A stretch of 64,000 nucleotides of DNA from Liquorilactobacillus aquaticus DSM 21051 (lineage in GTDB: Bacteria; Bacillota; Bacilli; Lactobacillales; Lactobacillaceae): assembly GCF_001436755.1 (NCBI RefSeq), contig NZ_AYZD01000018.1, forward strand, positions 175,061 to 239,060. The letters are read 5' to 3'. Below are positions 45,416 to 53,662 of the stretch, one piece after another. A model generated the notes under the pieces. It was given only the letters and a program-made list of their open reading frames with translations, was not told the DNA's origin and made no database searches. Both the position numbers and the translations under genes were made by a program. Each line of letters opens with the position of its first letter. Within the stretch, counting starts at the first letter, position 1.

Positions 45416-47311
45416 TTACCCACCACCTTTCAAACCGAAAATTGTTGCCCACGTTTTTTTACGTTGCTCTCTGCTTAAATCATTCATAAAATTGTAACTT
45501 TCATCATGAAAGTTTTCAAAATAGTTCTGTGCTTGGGAATGTCCATTAATCAATGCATCAGTTGTATCAATATGATCATTGGTTCTATTAACACGATCAA
45601 TTTTTACTGCCCCACCCTTGTCTTCTTTCAAAACTGCATTATTAAGACCATCTATCAATAATGGGTCGTTTAATATTTTGATATTTCCATTAATAAAGCT
45701 ATTTTGGAAATCTTTGGTGGAATTCGATAAGTTGTATGAAGTAGGAGCTAATGTCAGTATTGTCCATTCAGGATTGTAGTTAGTAATTTTATTAACGAAC
45801 CAACTAGCCAGGTTTGGATCAGCAATAATTGCTTTTACTTTGAGCCGATGGCTTACAACAAAATCAACCAGCCACTGATATATCTGATCCTTATTTATTA
45901 CCCCACTAGGCAGATTTGTTATACTAACAAACCCCAGTCTTTCAAGTTCGCGATAATTGAGCCCATCTTGTTTAGACTTAGCCTCAATAGTTTTGGCTTG
46001 TGCGAATGGTATAAAGCTATGCTGCATAGCATAAAACATTCTTTTTTGACCATCAATATATGGAAATTCCATGCCTAAAGAAGAATTATCGTTTGTTTGG
46101 CTTCCATCAAAACCAATATATACATCTCTGCCTTCAATATCAAAACTGTCAATAATATTTTTACGAATGTTATCTAGTGATAAAAAACTGTTTTGAAATC
46201 TTCGACTCCATAAATTAAGTGATTTGTTAACAAATGTTTCGAGAGTACCCTCACGCTCATTTTTATCTCTGTCTTTTATTAAAGCATCCAAAAGTAGCTT
46301 TGCCTTTTCTTCTGGATATTCATTAAGTAAAGGATTTGACTTAGCCCATGTTTCAGGTTCATAAACCTCATTTTCTGAATCTTGATTATAAAGCACCTGA
46401 AAAGTATCATCGCCGTCTCGCTTGAAGTCCTGTTCAATCATGCTACGCATTACATCTTGATCGCTTTTGAATTTAACCTTAATATCTGGATAAGCCGTAG
46501 ATATTTTTAAAAAAAGACGGTTGTTAATTCCGTTTTGCCCTGAAGTAATTTGTCTCAATGTCTCATTAAGCGCAGGCTTTAAATTGCCAATTTCATCATA
46601 AACAGCAATAGCATTATGAAATGAATCAAATCCTCCGCCTTGTGACGTTCCTTTTCTTACTGTATTTTTATTTTCTTTTCCAATTATCTGATAAGCTTGC
46701 ACTTCAACATCATTTTCTTTTACCCAATCTGAAAAGTCATCAATTTTAACAAGTTTTTTTGCCTGAATTGCAACATCGTTAAAAAGCTTTGTTGCATGTT
46801 CACTATCATAACTTGCTATCAAAAAGTCTTGCGAAGATGCCCCTTGGCAAACAACAAAATAATAAAAATTGACTAGCATAGATGCTAGCCATGTTTTTCC
46901 TTGTTGTCTTGCAACTGATATATTAGCATCTGTGAATCTGGTACCATTAGTATCTGATCGCCAGCCTATCAAACTGTCCAAAATGAACGACTGCCAGAGT
47001 TGCGGTTCAATGTTCTCATCCAATTTATCTGGATTTGGCAATAGCCTAGTAAAATATTCAATAGCAGATACCGCATCCAAATCATAGTGATATGAGAAAT
47101 CTTTATTTCCAATTCTCATAAGATCATTTAAGTGTCGAATACATGCTAGTTTTGTGTCTCTGCAAGTTATAAATTTATTAGCAAATATAACATCATAAGC
47201 ATATTTAGTAGCTGAATCAGAATATTTTTTTAACAGTTCTTTAAACGTTTCTTTAAACGGCATTAATTTTTCTTTTATATCTGATACGCCAGTGAAATCA
47301 AACTTCTGCAC
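45416..47311 (-). CDS. terL: Terminase large subunit
   Basis: About 631 residues. Packaging motor: ATPase with Walker A-like ARQQGKTW (about 148-155) and AVYDEIGNLKPAL (Walker B region), then the RNase H-like nuclease with VYIGFDGSQTNDNSS and DALINGHSQA. Start probably GTG at 47311, six bases after AAGGTGA; TTG at 47314 is the alternative. It overlaps the small subunit gene end by 14 bp. The phage terminase clade with P27 small subunit is usually cos-type. Confidence 0.95.
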   Translation of the reverse strand: MQKFDFTGVSDIKEKLMPFKETFKELLKKYSDSATKYAYDVIFANKFITCRDTKLACIRHLNDLMRIGNKDFSYHYDLDAVSAIEYFTRLLPNPDKLDENIEPQLWQSFILDSLIGWRSDTNGTRFTDANISVARQQGKTWLASMLVNFYYFVVCQGASSQDFLIASYDSEHATKLFNDVAIQAKKLVKIDDFSDWVKENDVEVQAYQIIGKENKNTVRKGTSQGGGFDSFHNAIAVYDEIGNLKPALNETLRQITSGQNGINNRLFLKISTAYPDIKVKFKSDQDVMRSMIEQDFKRDGDDTFQVLYNQDSENEVYEPETWAKSNPLLNEYPEEKAKLLLDALIKDRDKNEREGTLETFVNKSLNLWSRRFQNSFLSLDNIRKNIIDSFDIEGRDVYIGFDGSQTNDNSSLGMEFPYIDGQKRMFYAMQHSFIPFAQAKTIEAKSKQDGLNYRELERLGFVSITNLPSGVINKDQIYQWLVDFVVSHRLKVKAIIADPNLASWFVNKITNYNPEWTILTLAPTSYNLSNSTKDFQNSFINGNIKILNDPLLIDGLNNAVLKEDKGGAVKIDRVNRTNDHIDTTDALINGHSQAQNYFENFHDESYNFMNDLSREQRKKTWATIFGLKGGG

Positions 47312-47765
47312 CAAAGTTCACCTTCTTTAATGGATTATGTCTTTTGTTTTTGGAAGGTTCATTAATTTTTATTTGACGCATTCCCGCATCAAACGTTAGC
47401 CCCATATCAAATCCAAGTTTTTTTAAATTTCGTACACAATCATTAAGTTGTATGGCTTGTGGAGCTTTTTGAACTGGTACTCCATTTTTATCTGTTAAGT
47501 ATGTTCCAAATTTTTTTAGTTTGTCCTCTGCTTCAATATATAAAGCATAGTATGTGCAATAAAGTTCAAGATTAGACTGATCAATTTTTTTAAGATAACC
47601 CATTTTTTTTATTTCTGGAATTAAGTCTCGCCAGATTCCTTGAGCGTCTTTCATTAAGTGCCGAGGAGGAGTGATTTGGATTTCATCCAAGCCGTTGTCA
47701 TCCAGCTTTGTCACTTTTTCTTTCGATACCACTTGGAACTTACTTTTTTTAGAATCCATCTTCAT
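47298..47765 (-). CDS. terS: Terminase small subunit, P27 family
   Basis: 155 residues from ATG 47765 (MKMDSKKSK), SD AGGAGGTGCGA; the GTG at 47771 is inside the SD. The P27 signature region is present: TPPRHLMKDAQGIWRDLIPE, YCTYYALYIEAEDKL, and the C-terminal LGLTFDAGMR-type segment. It recognises the packaging site. A GC-rich stretch lies 120 bp upstream. Confidence 0.92.
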   Translation of the reverse strand: MKMDSKKSKFQVVSKEKVTKLDDNGLDEIQITPPRHLMKDAQGIWRDLIPEIKKMGYLKKIDQSNLELYCTYYALYIEAEDKLKKFGTYLTDKNGVPVQKAPQAIQLNDCVRNLKKLGFDMGLTFDAGMRQIKINEPSKNKRHNPLKKVNFGAEV

Positions 47766-47887
47766 TCGCACCTCCTAATTTATATATTTTTGTTATTTTT
47801 AATCATAATAAAACCAGCAAAATACTTTTATATCAGCACATCACTGGTTAAAAATTGCATATTTTTTTATTTTTAGCTCGTAAAAGA

Positions 47888-47937
47888 TCGGGACGGCACT
47901 GTGTGAGCTCCTCATTTGAGCAGGTAGGGCGGCCCCC
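47888..47937. other. GC-rich candidate cos region
   Basis: About 50 bp of clearly higher GC in an AT-rich 200-bp gap (47766-47971) between the HNH nuclease and terminase small subunit, where cos sites of HK97-type phages commonly occur. It holds partly symmetric GAGCTCCTCATTTGAGC. I cannot locate the nick positions. Confidence 0.4.
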
Positions 47938-47971
47938 AATTTTTAATTTAAACATAAAAAAATACATTGAC

Positions 47972-48472
47972 TCATTTATGCTCGTGCTTCAATATCCATT
48001 CAGTCATTTTGCCTCTATCCCACTTTTTGCTTGTGTCCATATTGACTACCAATGATTGTGATTGGTATATCCTATTCTCAAGTTCGCCTTTCCAATAATG
48101 GCATCTCTTGCAAAGCACCCAAAGATTATCTTCATCACTCTGCTTACGCTTGTCTACACGCCTTGGAATAATATGATCAACAACCAGATAACCAGTCTTA
48201 TCATAAGTATGGCCACAGCATTGACAAGTGAAGTACGCCTCACGCTTTATGTGATTGCTTACTGTTCTCCACTGCTTTGAATGATAGAATGCATTAGCTT
48301 CTTTGTCTCGCTTGTATTTGTTATACATGCTGTAGTTTTGTTTACGTTGCTGTTTGGCAAAAGGATTTCGTTTATGATAAAGTCCTGCATGTTCACTGCA
48401 ATATGGATTTGATTGTTCAAAAGATATAAGTTTATTGCAATTAGGTTTGCGGCAAACTCTGACTCTAGACAT
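47972..48472 (-). CDS. HNH endonuclease
   Basis: 166 residues from ATG 48472 (MSRVRVCRKPN), overlapping the upstream stop by 8 bp; ATG 48493 is possible. N-terminal CxxxxC cysteines, then the HNH core: FTCQCCGHTY, VVDHIIPRRVD and NLWVLCKRCHYWKG. Phage HNH proteins next to terminase assist cos cleavage and packaging. It precedes the candidate cos site and terS. Confidence 0.9.
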   Translation of the reverse strand: MSRVRVCRKPNCNKLISFEQSNPYCSEHAGLYHKRNPFAKQQRKQNYSMYNKYKRDKEANAFYHSKQWRTVSNHIKREAYFTCQCCGHTYDKTGYLVVDHIIPRRVDKRKQSDEDNLWVLCKRCHYWKGELENRIYQSQSLVVNMDTSKKWDRGKMTEWILKHEHK

Positions 48473-49001
48473 TATAAACCGCCAACTGTCCATCCATAAG
48501 AATGTTTATCACACGGTTTAACTTCTTTTTGTTGCCCGGAATAATTGCAGTCGAATCAATAGATATATTTCTGAATTGATATGTGTCAAGGCTTTTAGAG
48601 TTCAAAGAAATATACTTAATAACAATCTGGCCAGCACAATCTTTTACAATAATTTCATTGGTTGAAACAATCTTTTTTGCATCAAGGCAGCCTATAAATT
48701 TGCTATAGAAGTCTCTATCCATTGCCATACTTGCTTGCAGTGAAGAACCACATACCACTGCTTCGTAAATTGTTGGCATTTCATGTCGAGTTTTAACGTC
48801 GCCTTCAACAAATGTATTTAGTTTTCCAGACTTTATTTCTTCTGGAGATGGAGTATCTTTGGTCGCCTCACGTAGTGCTTCTCGCATCGCATCAATACCA
48901 GCTGACATATGAGTTGTATCTAAGGCAATAACGCACTCTATATCAGATGGTTTCCAGTCAGCTACTATCTTTCTTTTCTTCTTTGCAAGTATTCCTCTCA
49001 T
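48465..49001 (-). CDS. Unrecognised phage protein
   Basis: 178 residues, soluble, beginning with a basic LAKKKRKIVADW segment. I recognise no family; VIALDTTHMSAGIDAMREAL might be helical, and the C-terminal half looks beta-rich. ATG start behind GGAGGAGTAATC. It is the first gene after the terminator at 49028 and precedes the HNH gene, so it belongs to the packaging transcript. Confidence 0.75.
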   Translation of the reverse strand: MRGILAKKKRKIVADWKPSDIECVIALDTTHMSAGIDAMREALREATKDTPSPEEIKSGKLNTFVEGDVKTRHEMPTIYEAVVCGSSLQASMAMDRDFYSKFIGCLDAKKIVSTNEIIVKDCAGQIVIKYISLNSKSLDTYQFRNISIDSTAIIPGNKKKLNRVINILMDGQLAVYNV

Positions 49002-49027
49002 GATTACTCCTCCTTAAATTTATGTAC

Positions 49028-49050
49028 AAAAAAAGCAGCTCAACGGCTGC
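49028..49050 (-). terminator. Terminator after the two-gene cargo unit
   Basis: Minus-strand GCAGC-cgttga-GCTGC followed by seven T. It separates the cargo genes from the packaging genes. Confidence 0.85.
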
Positions 49051-49108
49051 AAATTGAATTGTGCAAATAACACATATACAATTATGTTTCGTAGACTCTT
49101 AATTTTTG

Positions 49109-49681
49109 TCACTTACTTTGATATTCAGTCTGTTGGTGAACCCACTCTTTTATATATTTTATATCCTCTTTTAATTGATCAGAATTACTTTGAGAATAAC
49201 TATTTCCTAAGTCCTTCCCCAAAATTATTCCAAAAAATATTATGTTTTGTATAACTGATAAAACAAATGCTATAACTACAATGAAATTAAATCCATATAT
49301 TAAACTATCCGCTTTTAAAAAAGCAATTAATACTTGAAATAAACTGTAAATTAAAGATGTTAGTAAGCCTACGGAAATTGTTATCAAAAGACATTTATAG
49401 TTTTTCCTATTTAATTTTTTTATTACGGAGAAGGATGGTATAGCAAGCAGTAATGTATACAAAGAAAAATATATACCGGCAAAAATACTTGTCAAAGTAT
49501 TAATTGAATCGCTACTTTGATATACAATTTTTCCCCAAGAAACAATGAAAGATCTTTCTTGTTGAAAAATTAACAATATCATTAAACAAAATGTAGGAAC
49601 AAAAACAAAATACTTTTTTAAATAATTATCCGCCATATTAAAAAAATTATGCTTCTTCTTCAATTTCCTCATTTTCTTCAT
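49109..49681 (-). CDS. Four-helix membrane protein of unknown function (cargo gene 2)
   Basis: About 190 residues from ATG 49681 (MKKMRKLKKK); ATG 49636 (MADNYLKKYF) is also possible. The N-terminus is strongly basic, followed by four hydrophobic helices (about 24-42, 60-85, 95-125, 130-155) and a charged cytoplasmic tail ending in YIKEWVHQQTEYQ. I recognise no family. Its start lies inside the end of the upstream gene, so both are translationally coupled. The layout resembles membrane effectors of defence or exclusion modules, which is an inference only. Confidence 0.7.
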   Translation of the reverse strand: MKKMRKLKKKHNFFNMADNYLKKYFVFVPTFCLMILLIFQQERSFIVSWGKIVYQSSDSINTLTSIFAGIYFSLYTLLLAIPSFSVIKKLNRKNYKCLLITISVGLLTSLIYSLFQVLIAFLKADSLIYGFNFIVVIAFVLSVIQNIIFFGIILGKDLGNSYSQSNSDQLKEDIKYIKEWVHQQTEYQSK

Positions 49682-50657
49682 CTTCCAGCCCCCCATATGG
49701 TATATCCTTATAAGCCACAGCATCATTACAGTCCGATATTTCACCTGCATAGTGTTCTAACGAGTAATTAATTGCATCATCTGAAAACTCATTGTTTGTC
49801 AAAGCATCTCTTAACACTATCATAAGCGCATCAAAACCAGTGATATCTCCAACGTTTTTATAAAAATTTATGAACTTTCTTTGCCGTAAATCTATCTGAG
49901 TTTTAGTTCCGTTACCTAATCTTACATCAATTAGTCCGCTCAAGAGACTTATATCCTCCGAATTAATAGCCTGCATAAGGTTAATTATAGTATTATCTAA
50001 ATCACCTGCATAGCGTCCCTTTTTGAATTCTAATGTCAAAACGTTAGCTCCAAACTCATTTCCAAATTCAACATTCCGACCCAAAAGTGTGCCTATAAAA
50101 TTTTGTTCTTCATCATCTTCATCTTGGTTTATAAAATTTTGAACATTATAATCATTAATTTTCACTTGAATTAAAATTCTTAATATTTCTGTATCATTAT
50201 CTACTATTTCTAAGCCTTTTTCTGACCTTTGTTGTATTAATTTTACATGGTAGTAATTATCGTTTCCTTCGTTCTCTTTACAAATATAAGAGTTGAGGAA
50301 ATTTTCTATTCCTTTCTTTTTGGGTCCTGCTATTGTTCCTTCAACTACCAACATTCTATGAACTTCATCATACAAGCAAATTACTGGCTGATACGCATCC
50401 CCAACAATTTCCTCGATGTTGTCCGAACCTATATGTCCATTGTATGGTTTGTTTTTCAAAAACTTACCTAACCAAAAGATTCTGCATTGATTATTAATCG
50501 CTATATACTGAGGTAGCGAGTAGTAGCAATCATCATCAAGTTTTACAGTTTTATTTCTTGGATTCTGCACGCTTATATGATCCAATAAATTATTTAAGGA
50601 TAAATATGTAAGGTTACTGTTTTTTTCAATATAAACATTATAAAAACTAAAATTCAA
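49647..50657 (-). CDS. Unrecognised soluble protein (cargo gene 1)
   Basis: 336 residues with a TTG start behind GGGGGA. Mixed alpha/beta, acidic; the C-terminus ends in a Glu-rich tail (EDEENEEIEEEA). VKLDDDCYYSLPQY and VEFGNEFGANVLTLEFKKG are visible but I cannot name a family with confidence (possibly DUF6731-like). It lies with its membrane partner between terminators, with a promoter-like sequence at 50697-50725. This looks like an independent unit inserted among late genes. Confidence 0.75.
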   Translation of the reverse strand: MNFSFYNVYIEKNSNLTYLSLNNLLDHISVQNPRNKTVKLDDDCYYSLPQYIAINNQCRIFWLGKFLKNKPYNGHIGSDNIEEIVGDAYQPVICLYDEVHRMLVVEGTIAGPKKKGIENFLNSYICKENEGNDNYYHVKLIQQRSEKGLEIVDNDTEILRILIQVKINDYNVQNFINQDEDDEEQNFIGTLLGRNVEFGNEFGANVLTLEFKKGRYAGDLDNTIINLMQAINSEDISLLSGLIDVRLGNGTKTQIDLRQRKFINFYKNVGDITGFDALMIVLRDALTNNEFSDDAINYSLEHYAGEISDCNDAVAYKDIPYGGLEDEENEEIEEEA

Positions 50658-50696
50658 TTTGATTCCCCCATAATAAACAATTATTTTAACAATAAC

Positions 50697-50725
50697 ATTA
50701 AACCTCTAATGTATAAAAAAGTAAA
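50697..50725 (-). promoter_or_regulatory. Candidate promoter of the cargo unit
   Basis: TTTACT (50720-50725), 17-bp spacer, TTTAAT (50697-50702), 40 bp upstream of the TTG. Moderate match. Confidence 0.45.
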
Positions 50726-50752
50726 CAAAAATAGCGCTCATTTCTGAACGCC
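50721..50752 (-). terminator. Terminator before the cargo unit
   Basis: Minus-strand GCGTTCA/TGAGCGC stem (50734-50740/50745-50751), followed by ATTTTTG. It would end the transcript carrying tRNA-Trp. Confidence 0.65.
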
Positions 50753-50800
50753 AACGTTAAAATAATTATTCTTGGGGTTTCGATTGATTACTCAACCGAA

Positions 50801-50871
50801 CAAATGCTGTAGGACTCGAACCTGCACTGACGGTTTTGGAGACCGCCGTTCTACCATTAAACTAAGCACTT
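50801..50871 (-). tRNA. Prophage tRNA-Trp (anticodon CCA)
   Basis: 71 nt. Acceptor AAGTGCT pairs with AGCATTT (one wobble); D-arm GTTT/GAAC; anticodon stem GCGGT/ACCGT with loop CTCCAAA; T-stem GCAGG/CCTAC has one C-A mismatch. Discriminator G, as expected for bacterial tRNA-Trp. No CCA encoded. Confidence 0.85.
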
Positions 50872-51133
50872 ATAACGGTGGTTTTACCCACCCGAACACG
50901 AATCCCGACGGTACAAAATACCGCCAATGCAGTGAGTGAGTATTGCTCTCACGCCAGTTCTTTGCTGTCACTGCTCCGCTAGTATCACGACTAGCACGCA
51001 TCAGTTGAAAGGAGAAAAGTTTCGTGAACATTTCATTGCGTCTCGGTTTTGAATGACGACCCCATGTCAAATCATTCAACGCTACCATTTTAGCAATATT
51101 ACAACGGCAAAAACACGCATTTTTCACGCATAT
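50872..51133. other. Noncoding region between late regulator and tRNA-Trp
   Basis: 262 bp with several hairpins, for example GGCGGTATTTTGTACCGTC and TGCTAGTCGTGATACTAGC on the minus strand. An 85-codon frame runs through it, but no SD precedes it and its composition is unlike the neighbouring genes. It could hold the late promoter or a structured leader. Confidence 0.45.
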
Positions 51134-51550
51134 TCAAGCTAGTCCTCTTTCCTCTGCCACTAATTCAAAAAACTTATTTCGCTTGCGTCTAACTTGGCTT
51201 ACAGAAATATGTGCTTTTTGAGCTACACCTTCCGTATTGTATATTCCATTTTCACGCAAATACAATTCATAAATAATATCTTGTGTAATCTCGCCTGAGT
51301 TTTTCAATGCTTGGCCTACAGCTTTTTGATTGCGTTTGATATTTTCTATGCGCCTATCTGTTGCAATTGTAATAGCCATTTGGGCTACACCTTCATCCTT
51401 TTTATTTTCAGCTCGTCCACCTCCAACATTTTCATCCTTGAATTCTTGGTACCTATACATCAGTTCTTGTTCTCGCCGGCGTATGTATTCTTCAGCTGAC
51501 GGGTAATCTCGGATCATGTCTGCTATATAATTAAATGTCGACCTTTTCAC
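51134..51550 (-). CDS. ArpU-family phage late transcriptional regulator
   Basis: 138 residues. N-terminal helix with IRRREQELMYRYQEFKDEN, a central ATDRRIENIKRNQKAVGQAL, and a C-terminal HTH (GVAQKAHISVSQVRRKRNKF), matching ArpU/RinA-type regulators that switch on packaging and structural genes. Its position just before the late region supports this. GTG start behind ACGAGGTG. Confidence 0.85.
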   Translation of the reverse strand: MKRSTFNYIADMIRDYPSAEEYIRRREQELMYRYQEFKDENVGGGRAENKKDEGVAQMAITIATDRRIENIKRNQKAVGQALKNSGEITQDIIYELYLRENGIYNTEGVAQKAHISVSQVRRKRNKFFELVAEERGLA

Positions 51551-51578
51551 TGTTACACCTCGTTATTTAAGTTTATGA

Positions 51579-51809
51579 CTACTCTCCCTCTAATTTCTGC
51601 CCTTTCTCGGCTTTAACGCACATTGTTCTCAGCGTCATTTCGTCAAAGTTGCGTCTTCCCCATGTTTCTTTAGGCTTTAAACCTTCAACGGTTACTGAGA
51701 ATCTGCCTTGAGAAAGAATAATATACAGTCCATTGCGATAAACAAATGAATCATACCTTTTCAGTATTTCGCCATTCTTATCAACAAACTTAGAAGCTCT
51801 TCCTGCCAT
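51579..51809 (-). CDS. Small unrecognised phage protein
   Basis: 76 residues, basic N-terminus (MAGRASKFVDKNG), then a short beta-rich stretch and RRNFDEMTLRTMCVKAEKG. No family recognised. ATG start behind GGGGATGAATAG. Between the DUF2303-like gene and the late regulator. Confidence 0.65.
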   Translation of the reverse strand: MAGRASKFVDKNGEILKRYDSFVYRNGLYIILSQGRFSVTVEGLKPKETWGRRNFDEMTLRTMCVKAEKGQKLEGE

Positions 51810-51834
51810 TAACTATTCATCCCCTCACATTTTT

Positions 51835-51891
51835 TTAACCGGTTAACGCCTGTGCCCCATAACGAATGGGCGTGCATCCTCTGACACAGGC
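51835..51891. other. Structured intergenic element
   Basis: A perfect 12-bp palindrome TTAACCGGTTAA (51835-51846) next to a hairpin GCCTGTG/CACAGGC (51848-51854/51885-51891) with an inner CCCAT/ATGGG stem. No T-run follows the hairpin on either strand, so a simple terminator is unlikely. Confidence 0.45.
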
Positions 51892-51902
51892 TATAAAGAT
51901 AA

Positions 51903-52631
51903 TTAAGCTATTACAGGGATGTCTTTCTCTGCTTTTGCCAATTGATCTTCAAGATATTCTTTAATTTTTTTAGCTGCTACTAATTTCCATAAGCCGCCAT
52001 CTGCCTCAAAGAATCCTGATTGCATTCCTTCATGCATACGGAAAATGAATTTTCTTTCTGGCTGGTCAACTTCAAGAAATGTTGCATAAGGTTTGAGCGT
52101 AACTGGGTTAGGCACCTTCACATTTGCTACCGTTGCAACGCCACTGTTGATTTGAACTTTTTGTGAAACACCATCATCATTTGCTTGTGTCACCCCTTCT
52201 TCTCTCAGATTGCCAATGACTTTCAGTACAGTATCACGATCATCGTTCTGAACAAATTTTGATTGCAGTTCAATATTCATTTCTTCACTGTCATACCATT
52301 CACCATAATTGAATGCCGGAGCATCAAAAACAGCTTTTGCAATAATTGGTCGTCTACCAAATTTATCTAGTCCAGTTTCGTAATAGACTTTGGTTGGGCC
52401 ATCAACTCTCAGCCTCAAACCATCAAATTTTGTCTCTTCATACTTGATAAATTCAATTAAGCCATCAAGTGTATGAACGGCAACTGTACGCTCTGGAACT
52501 CCAGGGTCCTTAACGAGTGTTGGCAATCCGTCTCCATCAACAAAATAAGTATTTTTCCCAACTTCAAATTTCTTACCATCTTGTGCCTCACGAGTTAATT
52601 CAACTAAATCTGCTAATTCTGGTGTCTTCAT
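51903..52631 (-). CDS. Unrecognised early phage protein (possibly DUF2303/YfdQ-like)
   Basis: 242 residues. GLPTLVKDPGVPERTVAVHTL is followed by LDGLIEFIKYEE, resembling DUF2303 (YfdQ) proteins of temperate phages; the resemblance is from memory and weak. The central part is mixed alpha/beta and acidic. ATG start behind GATAAGTGATAGGAC. It is paired with the 137-residue gene upstream. Confidence 0.6.
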   Translation of the reverse strand: MKTPELADLVELTREAQDGKKFEVGKNTYFVDGDGLPTLVKDPGVPERTVAVHTLDGLIEFIKYEETKFDGLRLRVDGPTKVYYETGLDKFGRRPIIAKAVFDAPAFNYGEWYDSEEMNIELQSKFVQNDDRDTVLKVIGNLREEGVTQANDDGVSQKVQINSGVATVANVKVPNPVTLKPYATFLEVDQPERKFIFRMHEGMQSGFFEADGGLWKLVAAKKIKEYLEDQLAKAEKDIPVIA

Positions 52632-52641
52632 GTCCTATCAC

Positions 52642-53055
52642 TTATCCTTTCTTTTTCTGTAAATCGATAACTTTGTCTTGCTTTTCAACTTGTTCAACTG
52701 TTTCTCCAGTATCTGTCTTAACTTCGCCATCATCTGGATCAATGTATGTTTGCCCTTTAGCTCCTGACTTTAATTCATTAACCACCGCCTTTCCTCTGCT
52801 ATCTTTGCCAATCAACAACGTTGTGCCGACTGAAACTTCTGGAGCAAGTGTTGTTTTTACTTGAACATCTACATCGACCGCTTCGCCAGATTTTGCCGGT
52901 TCAAAAGTAACATTCATCTGCAGCTTTCTTTTTTTAGTCGGATCAGTATTTGGATCCATGATATTTTCTGCAATTTTTTCTAATGCCCTGTTCAATTTAA
53001 CCTGCGCTCCACCGTCTGCAATTTGATCAATACTGAAATTAATTCTTTTTGTCAT
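52642..53055 (-). CDS. Early phage protein (replication-terminator-protein-like)
   Basis: 137 residues from ATG 53055 (MTKRINFSIDQIADGG), with AAAGGTGG as SD. KLNRALEKIAENIMDPNTDPTKKRK and VNELKSGAKGQTYIDPDDG (cut here to short parts) match a family in Listeria and lactobacillal phages often labelled replication terminator protein without experimental support. The last 20 residues are charged. Function unknown; location suggests a DNA-metabolism role. Confidence 0.65.
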   Translation of the reverse strand: MTKRINFSIDQIADGGAQVKLNRALEKIAENIMDPNTDPTKKRKLQMNVTFEPAKSGEAVDVDVQVKTTLAPEVSVGTTLLIGKDSRGKAVVNELKSGAKGQTYIDPDDGEVKTDTGETVEQVEKQDKVIDLQKKKG

Positions 53056-53056
53056 T

Positions 53057-53251
53057 TTATTTTCCACCTTTCAATCTCAACCAATTTTCCAAATATCTAA
53101 CCTGCTGCCAAATGTGGGCTTCCTTCGATTGTTCATCGTTGTTGCCTAACGAATTGCTTTGCAGTCTTCCCAAAATATCTTTCAGTACAACTTCTGGGAA
53201 TTCATGCTGATTGATAAGCCTATTTAATGCCATCCCTGCACTTTCGCCCAT
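53057..53251 (-). CDS. Small early phage protein
   Basis: 64 residues, mostly helical with HIWQQVRYLENWLRLKGGK at the C-terminus. No family recognised. ATG start behind GGAGATG. It is between the XRE regulator (8 bp) and the 137-residue protein (1 bp). Confidence 0.65.
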   Translation of the reverse strand: MGESAGMALNRLINQHEFPEVVLKDILGRLQSNSLGNNDEQSKEAHIWQQVRYLENWLRLKGGK

Positions 53252-53259
53252 TTTTACTT

Positions 53260-53451
53260 TTACATCTCCCTGCCTATCAATTCATCAATGCTAACTTTGA
53301 AATAATCTGCCAACTTTATTAGCATCTCTCTGCCAGGAAAATTAATGCCGCGCTCATATGCTCCAATTGTTGCTTTGGAAACATTGAGCCTATCCGCTAA
53401 CATTTGCTGTGTTAAACTGTGATTCTCACGTAGTTCTCTTAGATTACTCAT
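53260..53451 (-). CDS. Small XRE-family DNA-binding protein
   Basis: 63 residues, a single HTH_3 domain: LTQQMLADRLNVSKATIGAYERG and a C-terminal YFKVSIDELIG. A phage-type regulator within the early operon, distinct from CI and Cro. ATG start behind AGGAGTGGGCGC. Confidence 0.85.
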   Translation of the reverse strand: MSNLRELRENHSLTQQMLADRLNVSKATIGAYERGINFPGREMLIKLADYFKVSIDELIGREM

Positions 53452-53461
53452 GCGCCCACTC

Positions 53462-53662
53462 CTAATCTCTAAACATGTCTATTTCATAAATTCCAGAATT
53501 AAAAACTGCAGTAGATTTTTTATGGCATTTAGAACATATAAAATTAAAGTCATATTCTTGATCATGGTGATATCGTGGAATTGAATAGTTTCCAAACTTA
53601 AACTTATGAAGCTGCATATGACCGCAATTCTTGCATTTTACAAAAGCTTGATTATATTTCAT
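53462..53662 (-). CDS. Small zinc-ribbon phage protein
   Basis: 66 residues with two CxxC pairs (CKNCG and CSKCH), the spacing expected of a zinc ribbon, and a middle stretch rich in aromatic and His residues. Function unknown. Its ATG overlaps the stop of the 27-residue frame upstream (ATGA). Confidence 0.65.
   Translation of the reverse strand: MKYNQAFVKCKNCGHMQLHKFKFGNYSIPRYHHDQEYDFNFICSKCHKKSTAVFNSGIYEIDMFRD

Noticed and set aside
50870..51127. 85-codon minus-strand open frame before tRNA-Trp
   Set aside because: No SD at its start, odd Cys/Trp-rich composition, and overlap with the tRNA end; more likely a structured noncoding region.
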